DNA from: Soehngenia sp.
GTDB taxonomy: Bacteria; Bacillota; Clostridia; Tissierellales; Tissierellaceae
NCBI GenBank assembly: GCA_024637045.1
Contig: JAGXFX010000010.1
Coordinates: 1-37,764, forward strand
DNA length: 37,764 nt
Reading direction: 5' to 3'
Shown: piece after piece, positions 1 through 8,628 of the stretch
Numbering within the stretch: position 1 is the first letter of the stretch
How the letters are laid out: each line of letters opens with the position of its first letter
The notes under the pieces: generated by a model
The model's input: the letters and a program-made list of their open reading frames with translations, nothing else
Databases searched by the model: none
Told to the model about the DNA's origin: nothing
Translations under genes and position numbers: made by a program

Positions 1-2
1 AC

Positions 3-71
3 ATCAGATTCATTAACACAGCAAAGAAGACAGGTGCAGCAGTACTGTTAAAATCAGTACGAGGAATCTAA
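3..71 (+). CDS. C-terminal tail of an unidentified protein (cut by window edge)
   Basis: An open frame runs in from the left edge and ends at TAA 69-71, giving 22 residues ending KTGAAVLLKSVRGI. No start is visible. The family cannot be recognised from so short a tail, and it could be chance. About 200 bases separate it from the OpuC-like operon, which has its own promoter-like sequence, so co-transcription need not be assumed. Confidence 0.35.
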   Translation: MRFINTAKKTGAAVLLKSVRGI

Positions 72-106
72 TACAATATAGAAGACTATATGTACGGAGA
101 AGCTAT

Positions 107-139
107 AATTATTTTTATCCGACAGTAAATTGACACTAT
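107..139 (+). promoter_or_regulatory. Upstream module shared with the promoter at 15.55 kb
   Basis: AATTATTTTTATCC (107-120), a short spacer, then AATTGACACTAT ending at 139. The same two blocks occur in the same order at 15548-15583 upstream of a GGDEF gene, with a spacer three bases longer. The second block contains a perfect TTGACA (130-135). It may be a regulator site or part of a promoter. Confidence 0.45.
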
Positions 140-156
140 CTACTTCAGTTGGAATT

Positions 157-185
157 TTGACATAAGTTATCATATTTGATATGTT
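157..185 (+). promoter_or_regulatory. Candidate SigA-type promoter of the osmolyte transporter operon
   Basis: TTGACA at 157-162, a 17-base spacer and TATGTT at 180-185 (4 of 6 matches to TATAAT). It lies about 90 bases before the TTG start at 274. Another TTGACA at 130-135 has no good -10 partner. Confidence 0.4.
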
Positions 186-273
186 TAGTACATATTAGGT
201 AAATTTGAAATAGCAAGAAATATGTATCAAATTACTTAAAAGATAGATTTTTTGTAATGAAGGAGGTTTTAAA

Positions 274-1413
274 TTGATTGAACTTGTAAATATATCCAAG
301 TCATATGATGGGAAGATAAACGTCATAGAGAATCTTAATTTACACATAAACAAAGGAGAGATTGTTGTTTTAATAGGTGAATCGGGTTGCGGCAAGACAA
401 CAACTTTAAGGATGATAAATAGGCTTAATGAACCAACTGGTGGAACTATATTGATCAACGGTGAAGATTATACTAAAATTAGTAAAATAGAACTACGAAG
501 ACAGTTGGGATATGTAATACAGAAAGTTGGGCTAATGCCTCATCTGACAGTAGGCAAAAATATTGAAATAATTCCAGAGCTTAAGGGATGGGATAAGCAA
601 AAAAGAAAAGAGAGGGCCTACGAATTACTAGACGTTGTAGACTTACCGCCGGAGGAGTATTACGATAGATTTCCTCACGAATTATCTGGTGGACAGCAGC
701 AACGCATAGGTGTTGCAAGAGCTTTAGCAGTAAACCCTGATATTATACTTATGGATGAGCCTTTCAGCGCGTTAGATCCAGTTACAAGAGAACAGCTTCA
801 GAAAGAGCTTTTAAAGCTTCAGGATGAACTTGGGAAAACAATCGTCTTTGTAACTCATGATATGGACGAAGCATTAAAAATCGGAGATAGGATTGCAGTT
901 ATGAAAGATGGAAAAATACTTCAATACGATACACCGGAAGGAATCTTAAAGAATCCTGCAAATGATTTTGTAGAGTATTTTGTTGGAAAAAACAGACTTT
1001 GGAAGACACCTGAAATGCTTCGTGCTGAGGATATTATGCACAAGTCTCTAGTTACAGTAGGACAGAAGCGTTCACCGGCTCAAGTAATAGAAGTTATGAA
1101 AGAAAAAGATTTGGAACGTATCTTTATTGTTGAAACGGAAACCAGTAAACCTCAGCCTCCAATTGGATTTATTACAAGAGCTATTTTAAGAGAGCAGGGG
1201 GATAAAAATGTTAAGATGTCTAGTATATGCAACAAAAATTTCGTTGCTATACAACATGATGCAAAAATGACTGATGTTTTGAAAATCATGGAAGATAGGG
1301 ATGCTCGACATTTACCAGTTTTAGATGATGACGGAAACTTAATCGGTATGATAACAACTGCTTCTATCTTGAATCTTATTACAAAAGCTGTTGCTGGTGA
1401 AGAAGAAAGTTAA
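274..1413 (+). CDS. opuCA: Osmolyte (glycine betaine/carnitine/choline) ABC transporter, ATP-binding subunit with CBS domains
   Basis: ATPase of a quaternary-amine uptake system that hydrolyses ATP on the inner face of the membrane to import compatible solutes. Walker A GESGCGKT (residues 35-42), Q-loop region near 83, signature LSGGQ (137-141), Walker B IILMDEP (157-163) and the H-loop His at 195 are all intact. Residues about 250-372 form two CBS domains, the OpuCA/ProV tail that in relatives senses ionic strength or nucleotides. Length (379 aa) matches OpuCA. The start is TTG, chosen because AGGAGG (261-266) sits 7 bases upstream. First gene of a three-gene operon with permease and binding protein. 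The substrate is inferred from the family only. Confidence 0.9.
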   Translation: MIELVNISKSYDGKINVIENLNLHINKGEIVVLIGESGCGKTTTLRMINRLNEPTGGTILINGEDYTKISKIELRRQLGYVIQKVGLMPHLTVGKNIEIIPELKGWDKQKRKERAYELLDVVDLPPEEYYDRFPHELSGGQQQRIGVARALAVNPDIILMDEPFSALDPVTREQLQKELLKLQDELGKTIVFVTHDMDEALKIGDRIAVMKDGKILQYDTPEGILKNPANDFVEYFVGKNRLWKTPEMLRAEDIMHKSLVTVGQKRSPAQVIEVMKEKDLERIFIVETETSKPQPPIGFITRAILREQGDKNVKMSSICNKNFVAIQHDAKMTDVLKIMEDRDARHLPVLDDDGNLIGMITTASILNLITKAVAGEEES

Positions 1414-1431
1414 TAGGGGGAGTTGATATAG

Positions 1432-2094
1432 ATGAATGATGTAAATTTTTTTCAGTTTGTAGCTTCAAGATCCGATGAGCTTATAGGCTTAACGATACAA
1501 CACATACAGATTACGGGATTAGCTGTTATTTTAGCTATATTTTTAGGTGTTCCCGTAGGAATTCTTATAAGCAAGAATAAGAATATGCGTTCACCTGTAT
1601 TGGGTATAGCAAATATATTTCAAACGATACCATCATTGGCACTATTTGGTTTGATTATTCCATTGTTGGGAACAGGATATGTTCCTTCCGTTTTCGTTCT
1701 ATTTCTCTATGCACTTTTACCTATAATTAAAAATACTTTTATAGGGATTAATAGTGTGGGAGAAGCAATTATTGATGCAGGACGAGGAATGGGTATGACT
1801 TCCAAGCAGATACTAACCAAGGTCGAAATACCTTTGGCTCTACCCGTAATTATGGGTGGTATAAGAATATCAACGGTTATCAACATAGGAACGGCTACAA
1901 TAGCTGCATTAATAGGAGCCGGAGGTCTTGGCGAAATGATTTTCAAAGGAATAAGCATGGCAAGCAACAACATGGTATTGGCAGGAGCCATACCAACAGC
2001 ACTTCTTGCGATATCTATAGATAAGATATTGGGAATTTTTGAAACAAAACTAACACCAAAAGGAATTACAAGTCAGAAGGATACTGCGAAATAA
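1432..2094 (+). CDS. opuCB: Osmolyte ABC transporter permease
   Basis: Membrane subunit of the same transporter, 220 aa with about five to six membrane segments. It carries the EAA-loop signature of binding-protein-dependent permeases around residues 115-145 (DAGRGMGMTSKQ...IPLALPVIMGG), which contacts the ATPase. It starts 18 bases after opuCA with a GGGGGAG ribosome site and is followed 21 bases later by the binding protein. Classical opuC operons carry two permease genes flanking the binding protein. Only this one is present, so the membrane part is probably a homodimer, or a second permease lies elsewhere. Confidence 0.88.
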   Translation: MNDVNFFQFVASRSDELIGLTIQHIQITGLAVILAIFLGVPVGILISKNKNMRSPVLGIANIFQTIPSLALFGLIIPLLGTGYVPSVFVLFLYALLPIIKNTFIGINSVGEAIIDAGRGMGMTSKQILTKVEIPLALPVIMGGIRISTVINIGTATIAALIGAGGLGEMIFKGISMASNNMVLAGAIPTALLAISIDKILGIFETKLTPKGITSQKDTAK

Positions 2095-2115
2095 TATATG
2101 GAGGAAAATTAAATT

Positions 2116-3000
2116 ATGAAGAAATTTATAGTAGTTAGCATGATTATGATATTAGCTTTGGGAACTCTTACAGGATGTGGAGGAAGCGATAATGTTATAG
2201 AAATAGGACATAAAAACTATACGGAACAGAGAATAGTTGGTCAGTTATTTGCAAAAATCATTGAAGCGAAAACAGATTACGAAGTAAACGTAACGGAATT
2301 CGGTTCTACAAGCATTGTGTTTGGAGCTTTAAAGGCGGGAGAAGTAGATGTTTACGGAGAATATACAGGAACAGCATATTCAGCTCTTTTAGGGGAGTCT
2401 GAGTTAAATGATCCCCAAGAGGTTTACGACTATGTAAAAAAGACTTTTGAAGAAGAACTAAATCTATACTGGTTGAATGAAATGGGATTCAACAATACTT
2501 ATACATTTAGCGTTGTCCCGGAAGTTGCAGAAGAATACAAGCTAGAAACGATATCAGATTTAGCTGAAGTATCAGATGAACTTGTATTAGGAGCTGTAAT
2601 GGAATTTATAGAACGTGAAGACGGACTACCGGGAGTTCAAGAATACTACGGTGGATTTGAGTTTGAAGATGTTATGGCTTTAGATCCAGGACTAAGATAT
2701 ACTGTAGTAAAAGAAGGAAAGGTAGATGTAATAGATGCTTTCAGTACAGATGGCAAGATTTTAGTATATAATCTTAAGGTTCTTGAAGATGATAAGCAGT
2801 TCTTTCCACCTTATTTTGCAGCACCGATAGTAACAGAAGAAATATACAATGATTATCCGGATATAGTCGAAGCTCTTAATCTTTTAGGAGGAGTCTTAAC
2901 GGATGAAGAAATGCAGGAACTTAATTATAAAGTTGGAGAAGAAGGAATGAATCCTGAAGTAGTTGCAGAAGAATTTCTTAAGGAAAAAGGTTTAATTTAA
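2116..3000 (+). CDS. opuCC: Osmolyte ABC transporter substrate-binding lipoprotein
   Basis: Extracellular binding protein of the OpuAC/OpuCC/OsmF family, 294 aa. The N-terminus is a lipoprotein signal: KK, a hydrophobic stretch, then the lipobox LTGC with the lipidated Cys at 21. The mature part opens with the family-typical IGHKNYTEQRIVGQLFAKIIEAK, and TEFGST and GEYTGTAY motifs follow. GGAGG lies 10 bases before the ATG. It is last in the operon. The exact ligand (betaine, choline, carnitine or another) cannot be read from sequence alone. Confidence 0.88.
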   Translation: MKKFIVVSMIMILALGTLTGCGGSDNVIEIGHKNYTEQRIVGQLFAKIIEAKTDYEVNVTEFGSTSIVFGALKAGEVDVYGEYTGTAYSALLGESELNDPQEVYDYVKKTFEEELNLYWLNEMGFNNTYTFSVVPEVAEEYKLETISDLAEVSDELVLGAVMEFIEREDGLPGVQEYYGGFEFEDVMALDPGLRYTVVKEGKVDVIDAFSTDGKILVYNLKVLEDDKQFFPPYFAAPIVTEEIYNDYPDIVEALNLLGGVLTDEEMQELNYKVGEEGMNPEVVAEEFLKEKGLI

Positions 3001-3040
3001 TAGTATATAAGGTTATCGGCTCTTGGTCAATAGTTGGGAG

Positions 3041-3057
3041 GGGATTTAATCAATCCC
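3041..3057 (+). terminator. Small stem-loop after opuCC, weak terminator candidate
   Basis: GGGATT (3041-3046), loop TAATC, AATCCC (3052-3057). No T-run follows directly, although a T-rich stretch lies about 20 bases on. Low confidence as a true terminator. Confidence 0.2.
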
Positions 3058-3183
3058 ACATCTCCTTTTGACTTAGGGCTATTTTTATTTTTATTGCTGG
3101 TTTATAATTAAAGAAGACTAGACCATACAAGAATTGCCCTGAGAATCATTAGCAGTGTTTTCCGAAAAGGAGTTGGTGTAATT

Positions 3184-4107
3184 ATGAATCAATTTGGAAT
3201 GATGGTTGGATTGGATAAAGAAGATGCTTTCGAGGGTTGGTTTTGCAAAATTGATGATCAAGAAAACGGGGTAATGCTCTCCATCATCTGGGGATATTCG
3301 ACCCACAGAAAGACAAAACATGCTTTTATCCAGTTTCAAGATAGCTTAAAGCACGATACCGCATACATATCCTATCCAATAGAAGAAGTAAAATGGAAAA
3401 CAAATCCATTTGTTCTTCAGATTGGGGAGAATGAGTTATCTCAAACAGGCATGCGCCTGGATTTTGAAATGGACGGAATTTCTGTCCGAGGAAATTTTCA
3501 ATTCAGCAGCTTTTCCCCTATCAAACAATCTATTCTAAAACCTAATATCATGGGATTTCTGACGTATTTTCCAAATGAATGTAACCATTCAATCATAAGC
3601 ATGAATCACAAAGTTACCGGAGAATTACAGATTGGAAATCAATCATGGAAGATCCAGAATGCAGTCGGTTACATCGAAAAAGATTGGGGCACGGGTTTTC
3701 CAAAAGAATATGTATGGGCTCAAGCTAATGATTGGAAGGAGAGTTCGGTTGTTTTCAGTTATGCTACTGTACCAATTTTAGGAAAATTTGCGAGGGGATT
3801 TTTCCTTGTTCTGCATCATGATGGGAAAGAGTACCGTTTCAGCAGTATAGAAGGTAGCAAATTAACTGATTTCCATATTTCAAAAGACTCATTTAGAGCT
3901 ACCATAAAGAAAAGAGGAATTCGCTTAACACTCAGGGCTAAACAATCTAATCCCATAGCATTGGCTTCCCCAGAACAGGGAGAAATGAAATCTAAAATAA
4001 AGGAATCTCTTGATGGTACTCTTGAAATTACACTTGAAATCAAAAACCAAAATATTATTACTCTATATAGTGAAAGAGCTTCCATAGACGTACATTTTAA
4101 GAGCTGA
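3184..4107 (+). CDS. Tocopherol cyclase-like family protein
   Basis: 307 aa, no signal peptide or membrane segment. It carries hallmarks of the tocopherol-cyclase-like family (Pfam Tocopherol_cycl): FEGWFCK near residue 17-23, HAFIQF near 46-51, and the GYIEKDWGTGFPKEYVWAQAN block near residues 162-181. Plant members cyclise the tocopherol head group. Bacterial Firmicute members have no settled role, and tocopherol synthesis is not expected here. The ATG is the first usable start, because upstream in-frame GTG and TTG codons run into a stop. AAGGAG is about 12 bases upstream, longer than usual. It stands alone between the opuC operon and the sugar dehydrogenase gene. Confidence 0.75.
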   Translation: MNQFGMMVGLDKEDAFEGWFCKIDDQENGVMLSIIWGYSTHRKTKHAFIQFQDSLKHDTAYISYPIEEVKWKTNPFVLQIGENELSQTGMRLDFEMDGISVRGNFQFSSFSPIKQSILKPNIMGFLTYFPNECNHSIISMNHKVTGELQIGNQSWKIQNAVGYIEKDWGTGFPKEYVWAQANDWKESSVVFSYATVPILGKFARGFFLVLHHDGKEYRFSSIEGSKLTDFHISKDSFRATIKKRGIRLTLRAKQSNPIALASPEQGEMKSKIKESLDGTLEITLEIKNQNIITLYSERASIDVHFKS

Positions 4108-4209
4108 AATATTAGAGTCAGCTCACAAATTGTTTACCTGATTACATGTTGTGGTAGAAATAAAATGCAGATTACTATGAAATGTACATGAAGTCAGGAG
4201 GAATCCAAA

Positions 4210-5439
4210 ATGGATAAGAAATGGATTGTTTTAATCATAATATTAGCTTTCCTACTTATATTTTGGCAAATGGGAGGGATAGATTATTTTCTAGCTCTAA
4301 CAGTTTTTGCACCGGATTACAATCCCGGTTCGGAGAAAGAAGAGATTGTTGAAGAAGCTGATGAGAAGGAAGAAGAGCTGATCATCGATGAAGAGCAGGT
4401 CGAAACACCCGAGGAAGAAAAAATCATATACTCTACAGAAGAATTGGATTATGAAATTGAAGTAATTGCAGAAGGCTTGGAAATCCCGTGGGAGATAGTA
4501 CCATTATCTGAAGGAAGATTTCTGGTGACTGAGAGACCAGGAAGAGTCCTTATGCTGGATATGGGTGAAATATATACAGTGCTTGATGTCGAGCATACAG
4601 GAGAGGGTGGTCTCCTAGGTATGGAAAAGAGCCCAGATTTTGATGATAACAATCAACTCTTTATTTACTACACATACAAGGCAGGAAATCAAATATTTAA
4701 CAGGGTTTCAAGGTTCACCCTTGCGGAAGACACCCTTACTGATGAGATCTATATTTTAGATGAAATCCCTGGATCAATGTTCCACAATGGTGGAAGACTT
4801 AAATTTGGCCCTGATGAAAAGCTATACATTACAACTGGAGATTCCCAGGATTCCAATCTTTCTCAAGATATTAACTCTTTGGCAGGTAAAATATTGAGGA
4901 TTAATGCAGATGGTTCCATACCTGAGGATAATCCATTCGAAGACAACCCTGTATTTGCATATGGATTGCGTAACCCGCAGGGTTTGGCATGGCATCATGT
5001 TAGTGGAGACTTGTTTGCAAGTGACCATGGACCCAATAGTCAGGATGAAGTAAATCATATATTACCCGGGAAGAATTACGGATGGCCTATTGTGACTTGC
5101 CTAGATGGTGAGTCGAAGTATGAAGATCCTGTATCTTGCTATTCTGATTTCACATTGGCTCCTTCTGGGATAGCATTTCTTCCGTGGGATAACCTTGATG
5201 AATCACCTTTGTTCGTAGCTGGGCTAAGAGGCAATATGATTATGAGAGTTGATTTGGATGATGAAGGAAGCTTTATCAGACAAGAGGGACTTTTCCGTGA
5301 CTATGGACGTATTAGAACTGTTGTTTATCATGAAGGCTCATTATATATAGCAACGAATAACAGAGATGGAAGAGGCGTTCCAGGAGAAAGTGATGATATG
5401 ATTCTAAAAGTAACACCAGTCTTGCCAACAATTGAATAA
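4210..5439 (+). CDS. Membrane-anchored PQQ-dependent sugar dehydrogenase family protein
   Basis: 409 aa. One N-terminal membrane segment (about 4-22) is followed by a strongly acidic Glu-rich linker (about 41-72). Residues 82-405 then form the beta-propeller of soluble aldose sugar dehydrogenases (GSDH/YliI family). Visible family motifs are TERPGRV, GLLGM, FHNGGRL with the candidate catalytic His192, TTGD, AGKILRI, GLRNPQG, SDHGPNSQDEVN and NYGWP. Relatives oxidise aldoses outside the membrane using PQQ and Ca2+. AGGAGG (4196-4201) precedes the ATG by 8 bases. No PQQ synthesis gene is in the window, so the real cofactor and substrate are uncertain. An intrinsic terminator follows. Confidence 0.82.
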   Translation: MDKKWIVLIIILAFLLIFWQMGGIDYFLALTVFAPDYNPGSEKEEIVEEADEKEEELIIDEEQVETPEEEKIIYSTEELDYEIEVIAEGLEIPWEIVPLSEGRFLVTERPGRVLMLDMGEIYTVLDVEHTGEGGLLGMEKSPDFDDNNQLFIYYTYKAGNQIFNRVSRFTLAEDTLTDEIYILDEIPGSMFHNGGRLKFGPDEKLYITTGDSQDSNLSQDINSLAGKILRINADGSIPEDNPFEDNPVFAYGLRNPQGLAWHHVSGDLFASDHGPNSQDEVNHILPGKNYGWPIVTCLDGESKYEDPVSCYSDFTLAPSGIAFLPWDNLDESPLFVAGLRGNMIMRVDLDDEGSFIRQEGLFRDYGRIRTVVYHEGSLYIATNNRDGRGVPGESDDMILKVTPVLPTIE

Positions 5440-5491
5440 GCTAAAGAAATAAGAGCGTATATATATTAGAATATTGTCATGGAACAAAAGG

Positions 5492-5533
5492 ATTCCTGCA
5501 GTTTAGCCTAAAGGTTGATCTGCAGGAATTTTT
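5492..5533 (+). terminator. Intrinsic terminator after the sugar dehydrogenase gene
   Basis: Perfect 10-bp stem ATTCCTGCAG (5492-5501) / CTGCAGGAAT (5520-5529), 18-base loop, then a run of T to 5533. Confidence 0.85.
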
Positions 5534-5566
5534 CATGTGATGAGAGTAAAAGATCAGAGTCAAAAT

Positions 5567-5623
5567 GTGCTAATAGTATTCTACGCGTATTCATTGATAC
5601 AATAGCCATATATAGAGTATTAA
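5567..5623 (+). promoter_or_regulatory. Shared promoter element, copy 1 (before the GGDEF/HD-GYP gene)
   Basis: GTGCTAATAGTATTCTACG followed by TTCATTGATACA. It matches copies at 7640 and 9093 without gaps over about 31 bases. Within it TTGATA (5594-5599) is followed 18 bases later by TATTAA (5618-5623), positions where the other copies have TTGGTA and TATGGA. It lies 78 bases before the GTG start of the downstream gene. Confidence 0.7.
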
Positions 5624-5700
5624 GTGGCAGACCAACAGCCGAAGGCATATAAAAAATTGGGTAACGTATTTTAAAAATAAAAGGCAAGGTGGAATACTAA

Positions 5701-7629
5701 GTGGATTTCCGTGGGAAAAACTACCAAATCAATAAGAATATGAAAGATGTTCCAAAGATTAAGGATGAAAAATCTGAGCGAAACAAGGAGTTGAATTTTC
5801 TTCATAATTTCTCGCAATTGCTTCGCGAAGAAAATTACAACATGGATAAGATACTGAAAGGAACAGTTAAGCTTTTAAAAACTTCTTTTCAACATCCAGA
5901 AGATGTAGGCGCGTGTATTATCTATAAAGGACGTGAATACAAGACACTGGACTACAAAGAGACCACTTGGAAAATATCATCAAATTTGGAATTGTTAGGT
6001 AAAGAAATAGGAACCATTGAAGTATACTACAATAAGCCACCTCATAACGGGCAGGAATCATTTACAAAAGAAGAACAATTGGTACTTGAAACAATCGCAG
6101 AGCATCTTAGCCGTGTTGCAGAACAGATTCAAGCCAAAGAAGACCTGCAAATAAGTAAAAATGAACTATCGATTACATTAGACTCCATCGGCGATGGTGT
6201 TATTGTTACTGATGCTTCTATGAAGGTTATTCGCTTGAATCCTCAGGCAGAAAAGATCACAGGCTGGTCAGAAAAAGAAGCGTTAGGCAGATCTTTTAAT
6301 GAAGTGTTTCACATTGAGAATTCGGAAACTGGTGAGATGGTGCCTGACCCTGTGTACCAAGTTATTGAAACTGGAAAGATACAAATACTGGAAAGTGATA
6401 CCATTCTAGTTGCTCGTGATGGAACTAGACGGCATATCGCAGACAGCGCCGCTCCAATACGAGATTACAAGGATGAACTTTTCAGTGTAATAATGGTTTT
6501 TTCTGATATAACTGAGAGCAAAGAGGCAGAGGAAAAGGTGCGCTACCAAAGCTTACACGATGGATTCACTGGGCTTTACAACCGGGCTTATATGGAGGAA
6601 GAAATGGAGAGGCTGGATACCGACAGACAGCTGCCTATGGGGATTATAATGGCTGATTCTAACGGACTCAAGTTTATAAACGATTCATTCGGACATGAAT
6701 CTGGAGATGAAATGTTAATGCAAACAGCAGAAATATTAAAAAGCTCATGCCGTGAGGAAGATATTATTGCCCGGTGGGGAGGAGATGAATTCGTTATTCT
6801 TCTACCTCAAACCACAGAAGAAGAGGGAAATGCCATATGTCAAAGAATAGAAGACAAGTGCAAAGAAACTTATGTTAAAGGCTTGCCGATTTCTCTATCT
6901 GTAGGTCTAGCAATCAAGACCAATACAAACCAAGTTCTGGAAGAAAAATTAAGAGAAGCTGAAGAGATCATGTATAAACGAAAATTTGATGAAAGTCAGT
7001 CGGTGAATAGCCGGGTAGTAGAAAAGCTTCTCAAAGATTTAGAAGAAAAGAGTTTTGAGACAGAAGCTCATTACACAGTTATGCAGAACGTAGCACAAAT
7101 GATGGGTATGAAAATGGGATTGTCGGAAATGGAATTCGAAAGACTGGAAAAGTTGATCCTAGTGCATGATATTGGGCAAGTTAGTATAACAGAGGAGATA
7201 TTTAATAAAGAGGGTGCTTTGTCAGCGGAAGAATGGGAAGAAATCAAGAAACACTCTAAAATCGGGTACAGGATTGTACATGCAATTGGAGCGTTTGCCA
7301 ATGTGGCAGAAGAGACTTTGAGCCTTCATGAACACTGGGAAGGTCTTGGATACCCGCAGGGGCTAAAGGGAGAAGCGATTCCTCTACTGGCTAGGATTAC
7401 AACCGTTGCAGATGCATATGAAGTTATGAGCAGTGGAAGGCATTATAAGAAAGCAATGTCTTGGGAAGATATTATTGAAGAAATGAAAAAATGTGCTGGT
7501 ACTCAGTTTGATCCCGAAATAATTGAGATATTTCTCCAATTTCAGGAGGTTGACATGAAACAGGCAAATAAAAGATATAATCAAAAAGATCGGCTCGATC
7601 ACTGGCTCAATTTTAAACAATCTGTTTGA
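5701..7629 (+). CDS. c-di-GMP signalling protein: GAF-like, PAS, GGDEF, HD-GYP
   Basis: 642 aa, soluble. Residues about 30-145 look like a GAF sensor and about 152-275 are a PAS domain. About 280-435 form a diguanylate cyclase with GGDEF intact at 360-364 and the inhibitory I-site RxxD at 351-354. About 450-615 form an HD-GYP phosphodiesterase with His489-Asp490 and GYP at 550-552. In the HD-GYP part, the usual HDIGK reads HDIGQ, and the usual paired His before the GYP loop reads LHEHWEG, with one His lost. The protein could therefore make c-di-GMP while its degrading half is altered. The GTG start is supported by AAGGTGG 8 bases upstream. Promoter copy 1 precedes it. Confidence 0.9.
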   Translation: MDFRGKNYQINKNMKDVPKIKDEKSERNKELNFLHNFSQLLREENYNMDKILKGTVKLLKTSFQHPEDVGACIIYKGREYKTLDYKETTWKISSNLELLGKEIGTIEVYYNKPPHNGQESFTKEEQLVLETIAEHLSRVAEQIQAKEDLQISKNELSITLDSIGDGVIVTDASMKVIRLNPQAEKITGWSEKEALGRSFNEVFHIENSETGEMVPDPVYQVIETGKIQILESDTILVARDGTRRHIADSAAPIRDYKDELFSVIMVFSDITESKEAEEKVRYQSLHDGFTGLYNRAYMEEEMERLDTDRQLPMGIIMADSNGLKFINDSFGHESGDEMLMQTAEILKSSCREEDIIARWGGDEFVILLPQTTEEEGNAICQRIEDKCKETYVKGLPISLSVGLAIKTNTNQVLEEKLREAEEIMYKRKFDESQSVNSRVVEKLLKDLEEKSFETEAHYTVMQNVAQMMGMKMGLSEMEFERLEKLILVHDIGQVSITEEIFNKEGALSAEEWEEIKKHSKIGYRIVHAIGAFANVAEETLSLHEHWEGLGYPQGLKGEAIPLLARITTVADAYEVMSSGRHYKKAMSWEDIIEEMKKCAGTQFDPEIIEIFLQFQEVDMKQANKRYNQKDRLDHWLNFKQSV

Positions 7630-7639
7630 TTCCAGATAT

Positions 7640-7695
7640 TGCTAATAGTATTCTACGTATTTTCATTGGTATACTCAATTTACAGGAACTATGGA
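7640..7695 (+). promoter_or_regulatory. Shared promoter element, copy 2 (before csbD)
   Basis: GCTAATAGTATTCTACGTAT then TTCATTGGTATA. TTGGTA (7666-7671) and TATGGA (7690-7695) are 18 bases apart, the same spacing as in copies 1 and 3. Because the -10-like box overlaps the ATG at 7691, that ATG is unlikely to be a translation start. Confidence 0.7.
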
Positions 7696-7744
7696 TCCTG
7701 AAGAATCATCTGATGAATTATTAACTCGGAATGGGAGTGTTAAT

Positions 7745-7939
7745 ATGAATGAAGCGATTATAAAGGGAAAGTGGAATCAACTCAAGGGAAGCATTAAAAA
7801 TAATTGGTGCGAGCTGACTGATGAAGACCTTGATGTGGATGAAGGTGATGCTAAGATGCTTTCAATAATAATTCAGGAAAGATACGGCAAAATAAAGGAA
7901 GAGGCAGACCAGGAAGTTAGGGAATTTGGGAGAATTTAA
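7745..7939 (+). CDS. CsbD-family stress protein
   Basis: 64 aa, small, hydrophilic and acidic. It shows the CsbD/YjbJ pattern: an N-terminal IKGKWNQLKGSIKNNW, then DLDVDEGDAKML, and a C-terminal RYGKIKEEADQEVREF helix. CsbD proteins are induced by general stress in Bacillus (SigB) and E. coli. Their molecular role is unknown. The start at 7745 has GGGAG (7733-7737) 7 bases upstream. An in-frame ATG at 7691 would add 18 unconserved residues and overlaps the predicted promoter. The 17M-like gene follows within 20 bases, so the two are probably co-transcribed from promoter copy 2. Confidence 0.88.
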   Translation: MNEAIIKGKWNQLKGSIKNNWCELTDEDLDVDEGDAKMLSIIIQERYGKIKEEADQEVREFGRI

Positions 7940-7957
7940 GTGTAGCCAAGGAGGCTA

Positions 7958-8626
7958 ATGATGAAAAATCTTTTTAATGATAATGAAAACACGAACATGA
8001 AATCAACGGGTAACCAACGTGTAGAGAGAGATACTGTATATAAAGATAGAGAAGCAGGTATACCAAACAGTGAAATGGGTAGAACAGACAGAGATTTAGA
8101 TTCTCAAGACAAAGTTCTGGTAGGTATTTTCGAATCAGAAAATGAAGCCATTAGTGTTATCGAACGATTGAGAGAAATCGGATATCGTGAAGATGACATT
8201 ACTGTTATAGCAAAAGACGATGACAAGATGGACCGTCTTGAAGATAAAACTGATATAGATACCAAGAGTATGAGTGATTCTAATAAAGTAGGCGAAGGTG
8301 CCGCTGTTGGTGGAGTATTGGGCGGACTAGTTGCAGCGCTACCAGCTCTGGGTCTTCTCGCAATTCCTGGAATTGGTCCAATACTGGCAGCAGGTCCAAT
8401 CGTGGGTATATTAGGCGGAGTAGTTGCAGGCGGTGTGGCTGGTGGACTGATAGGTGCATTAGTTGAAATGGGTGTCGATGAAGAAGACGCTGAGGAATAT
8501 AAACAACAGATTGAACAGGGTAAAATAGTTATATTAGTTGAAAACAGAGATGACTTGAGTCATGAAGTTTACACAACATACAGACAAAACAACAGTTTAA
8601 TTGATGGCACAAACGGAAGAAGATAA
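7958..8626 (+). CDS. General stress protein 17M-like (YflT-type) protein with Gly-rich hydrophobic core, paralogue 1
   Basis: 222 aa. A charged N-terminus is followed by a YflT/17M-like domain (about 51-100: KVLVGIFESENEAISVIERL and GYREDDITVIAK). A long Gly/Ala-rich hydrophobic stretch spans about 113-170 with the core LLAIPGIGPILAAGP. An acidic tail ends in QGKIVILVENRDDL. The Gly-zipper-like core resembles proteins that insert into or coat membranes, though this is inference. AAGGAGG lies 3-4 bases before the ATG. It is second gene after csbD. A close paralogue lies at 12054, sharing the domain order and most of the core. Function is unknown; the stress role is by family and context. Confidence 0.8.
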   Translation: MMKNLFNDNENTNMKSTGNQRVERDTVYKDREAGIPNSEMGRTDRDLDSQDKVLVGIFESENEAISVIERLREIGYREDDITVIAKDDDKMDRLEDKTDIDTKSMSDSNKVGEGAAVGGVLGGLVAALPALGLLAIPGIGPILAAGPIVGILGGVVAGGVAGGLIGALVEMGVDEEDAEEYKQQIEQGKIVILVENRDDLSHEVYTTYRQNNSLIDGTNGRR

Positions 8627-8628
8627 AT

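Noticed and set aside
3118-3339. Minus-strand frame overlapping the start of the tocopherol-cyclase-like gene
   Set aside because: No ribosome site and no family; the plus-strand gene carries conserved motifs.
7691-7744. Longer CsbD start adding 18 residues
   Set aside because: The ATG at 7691 overlaps the predicted -10 box and has no ribosome site; the ATG at 7745 has GGGAG at good spacing and gives the family length.
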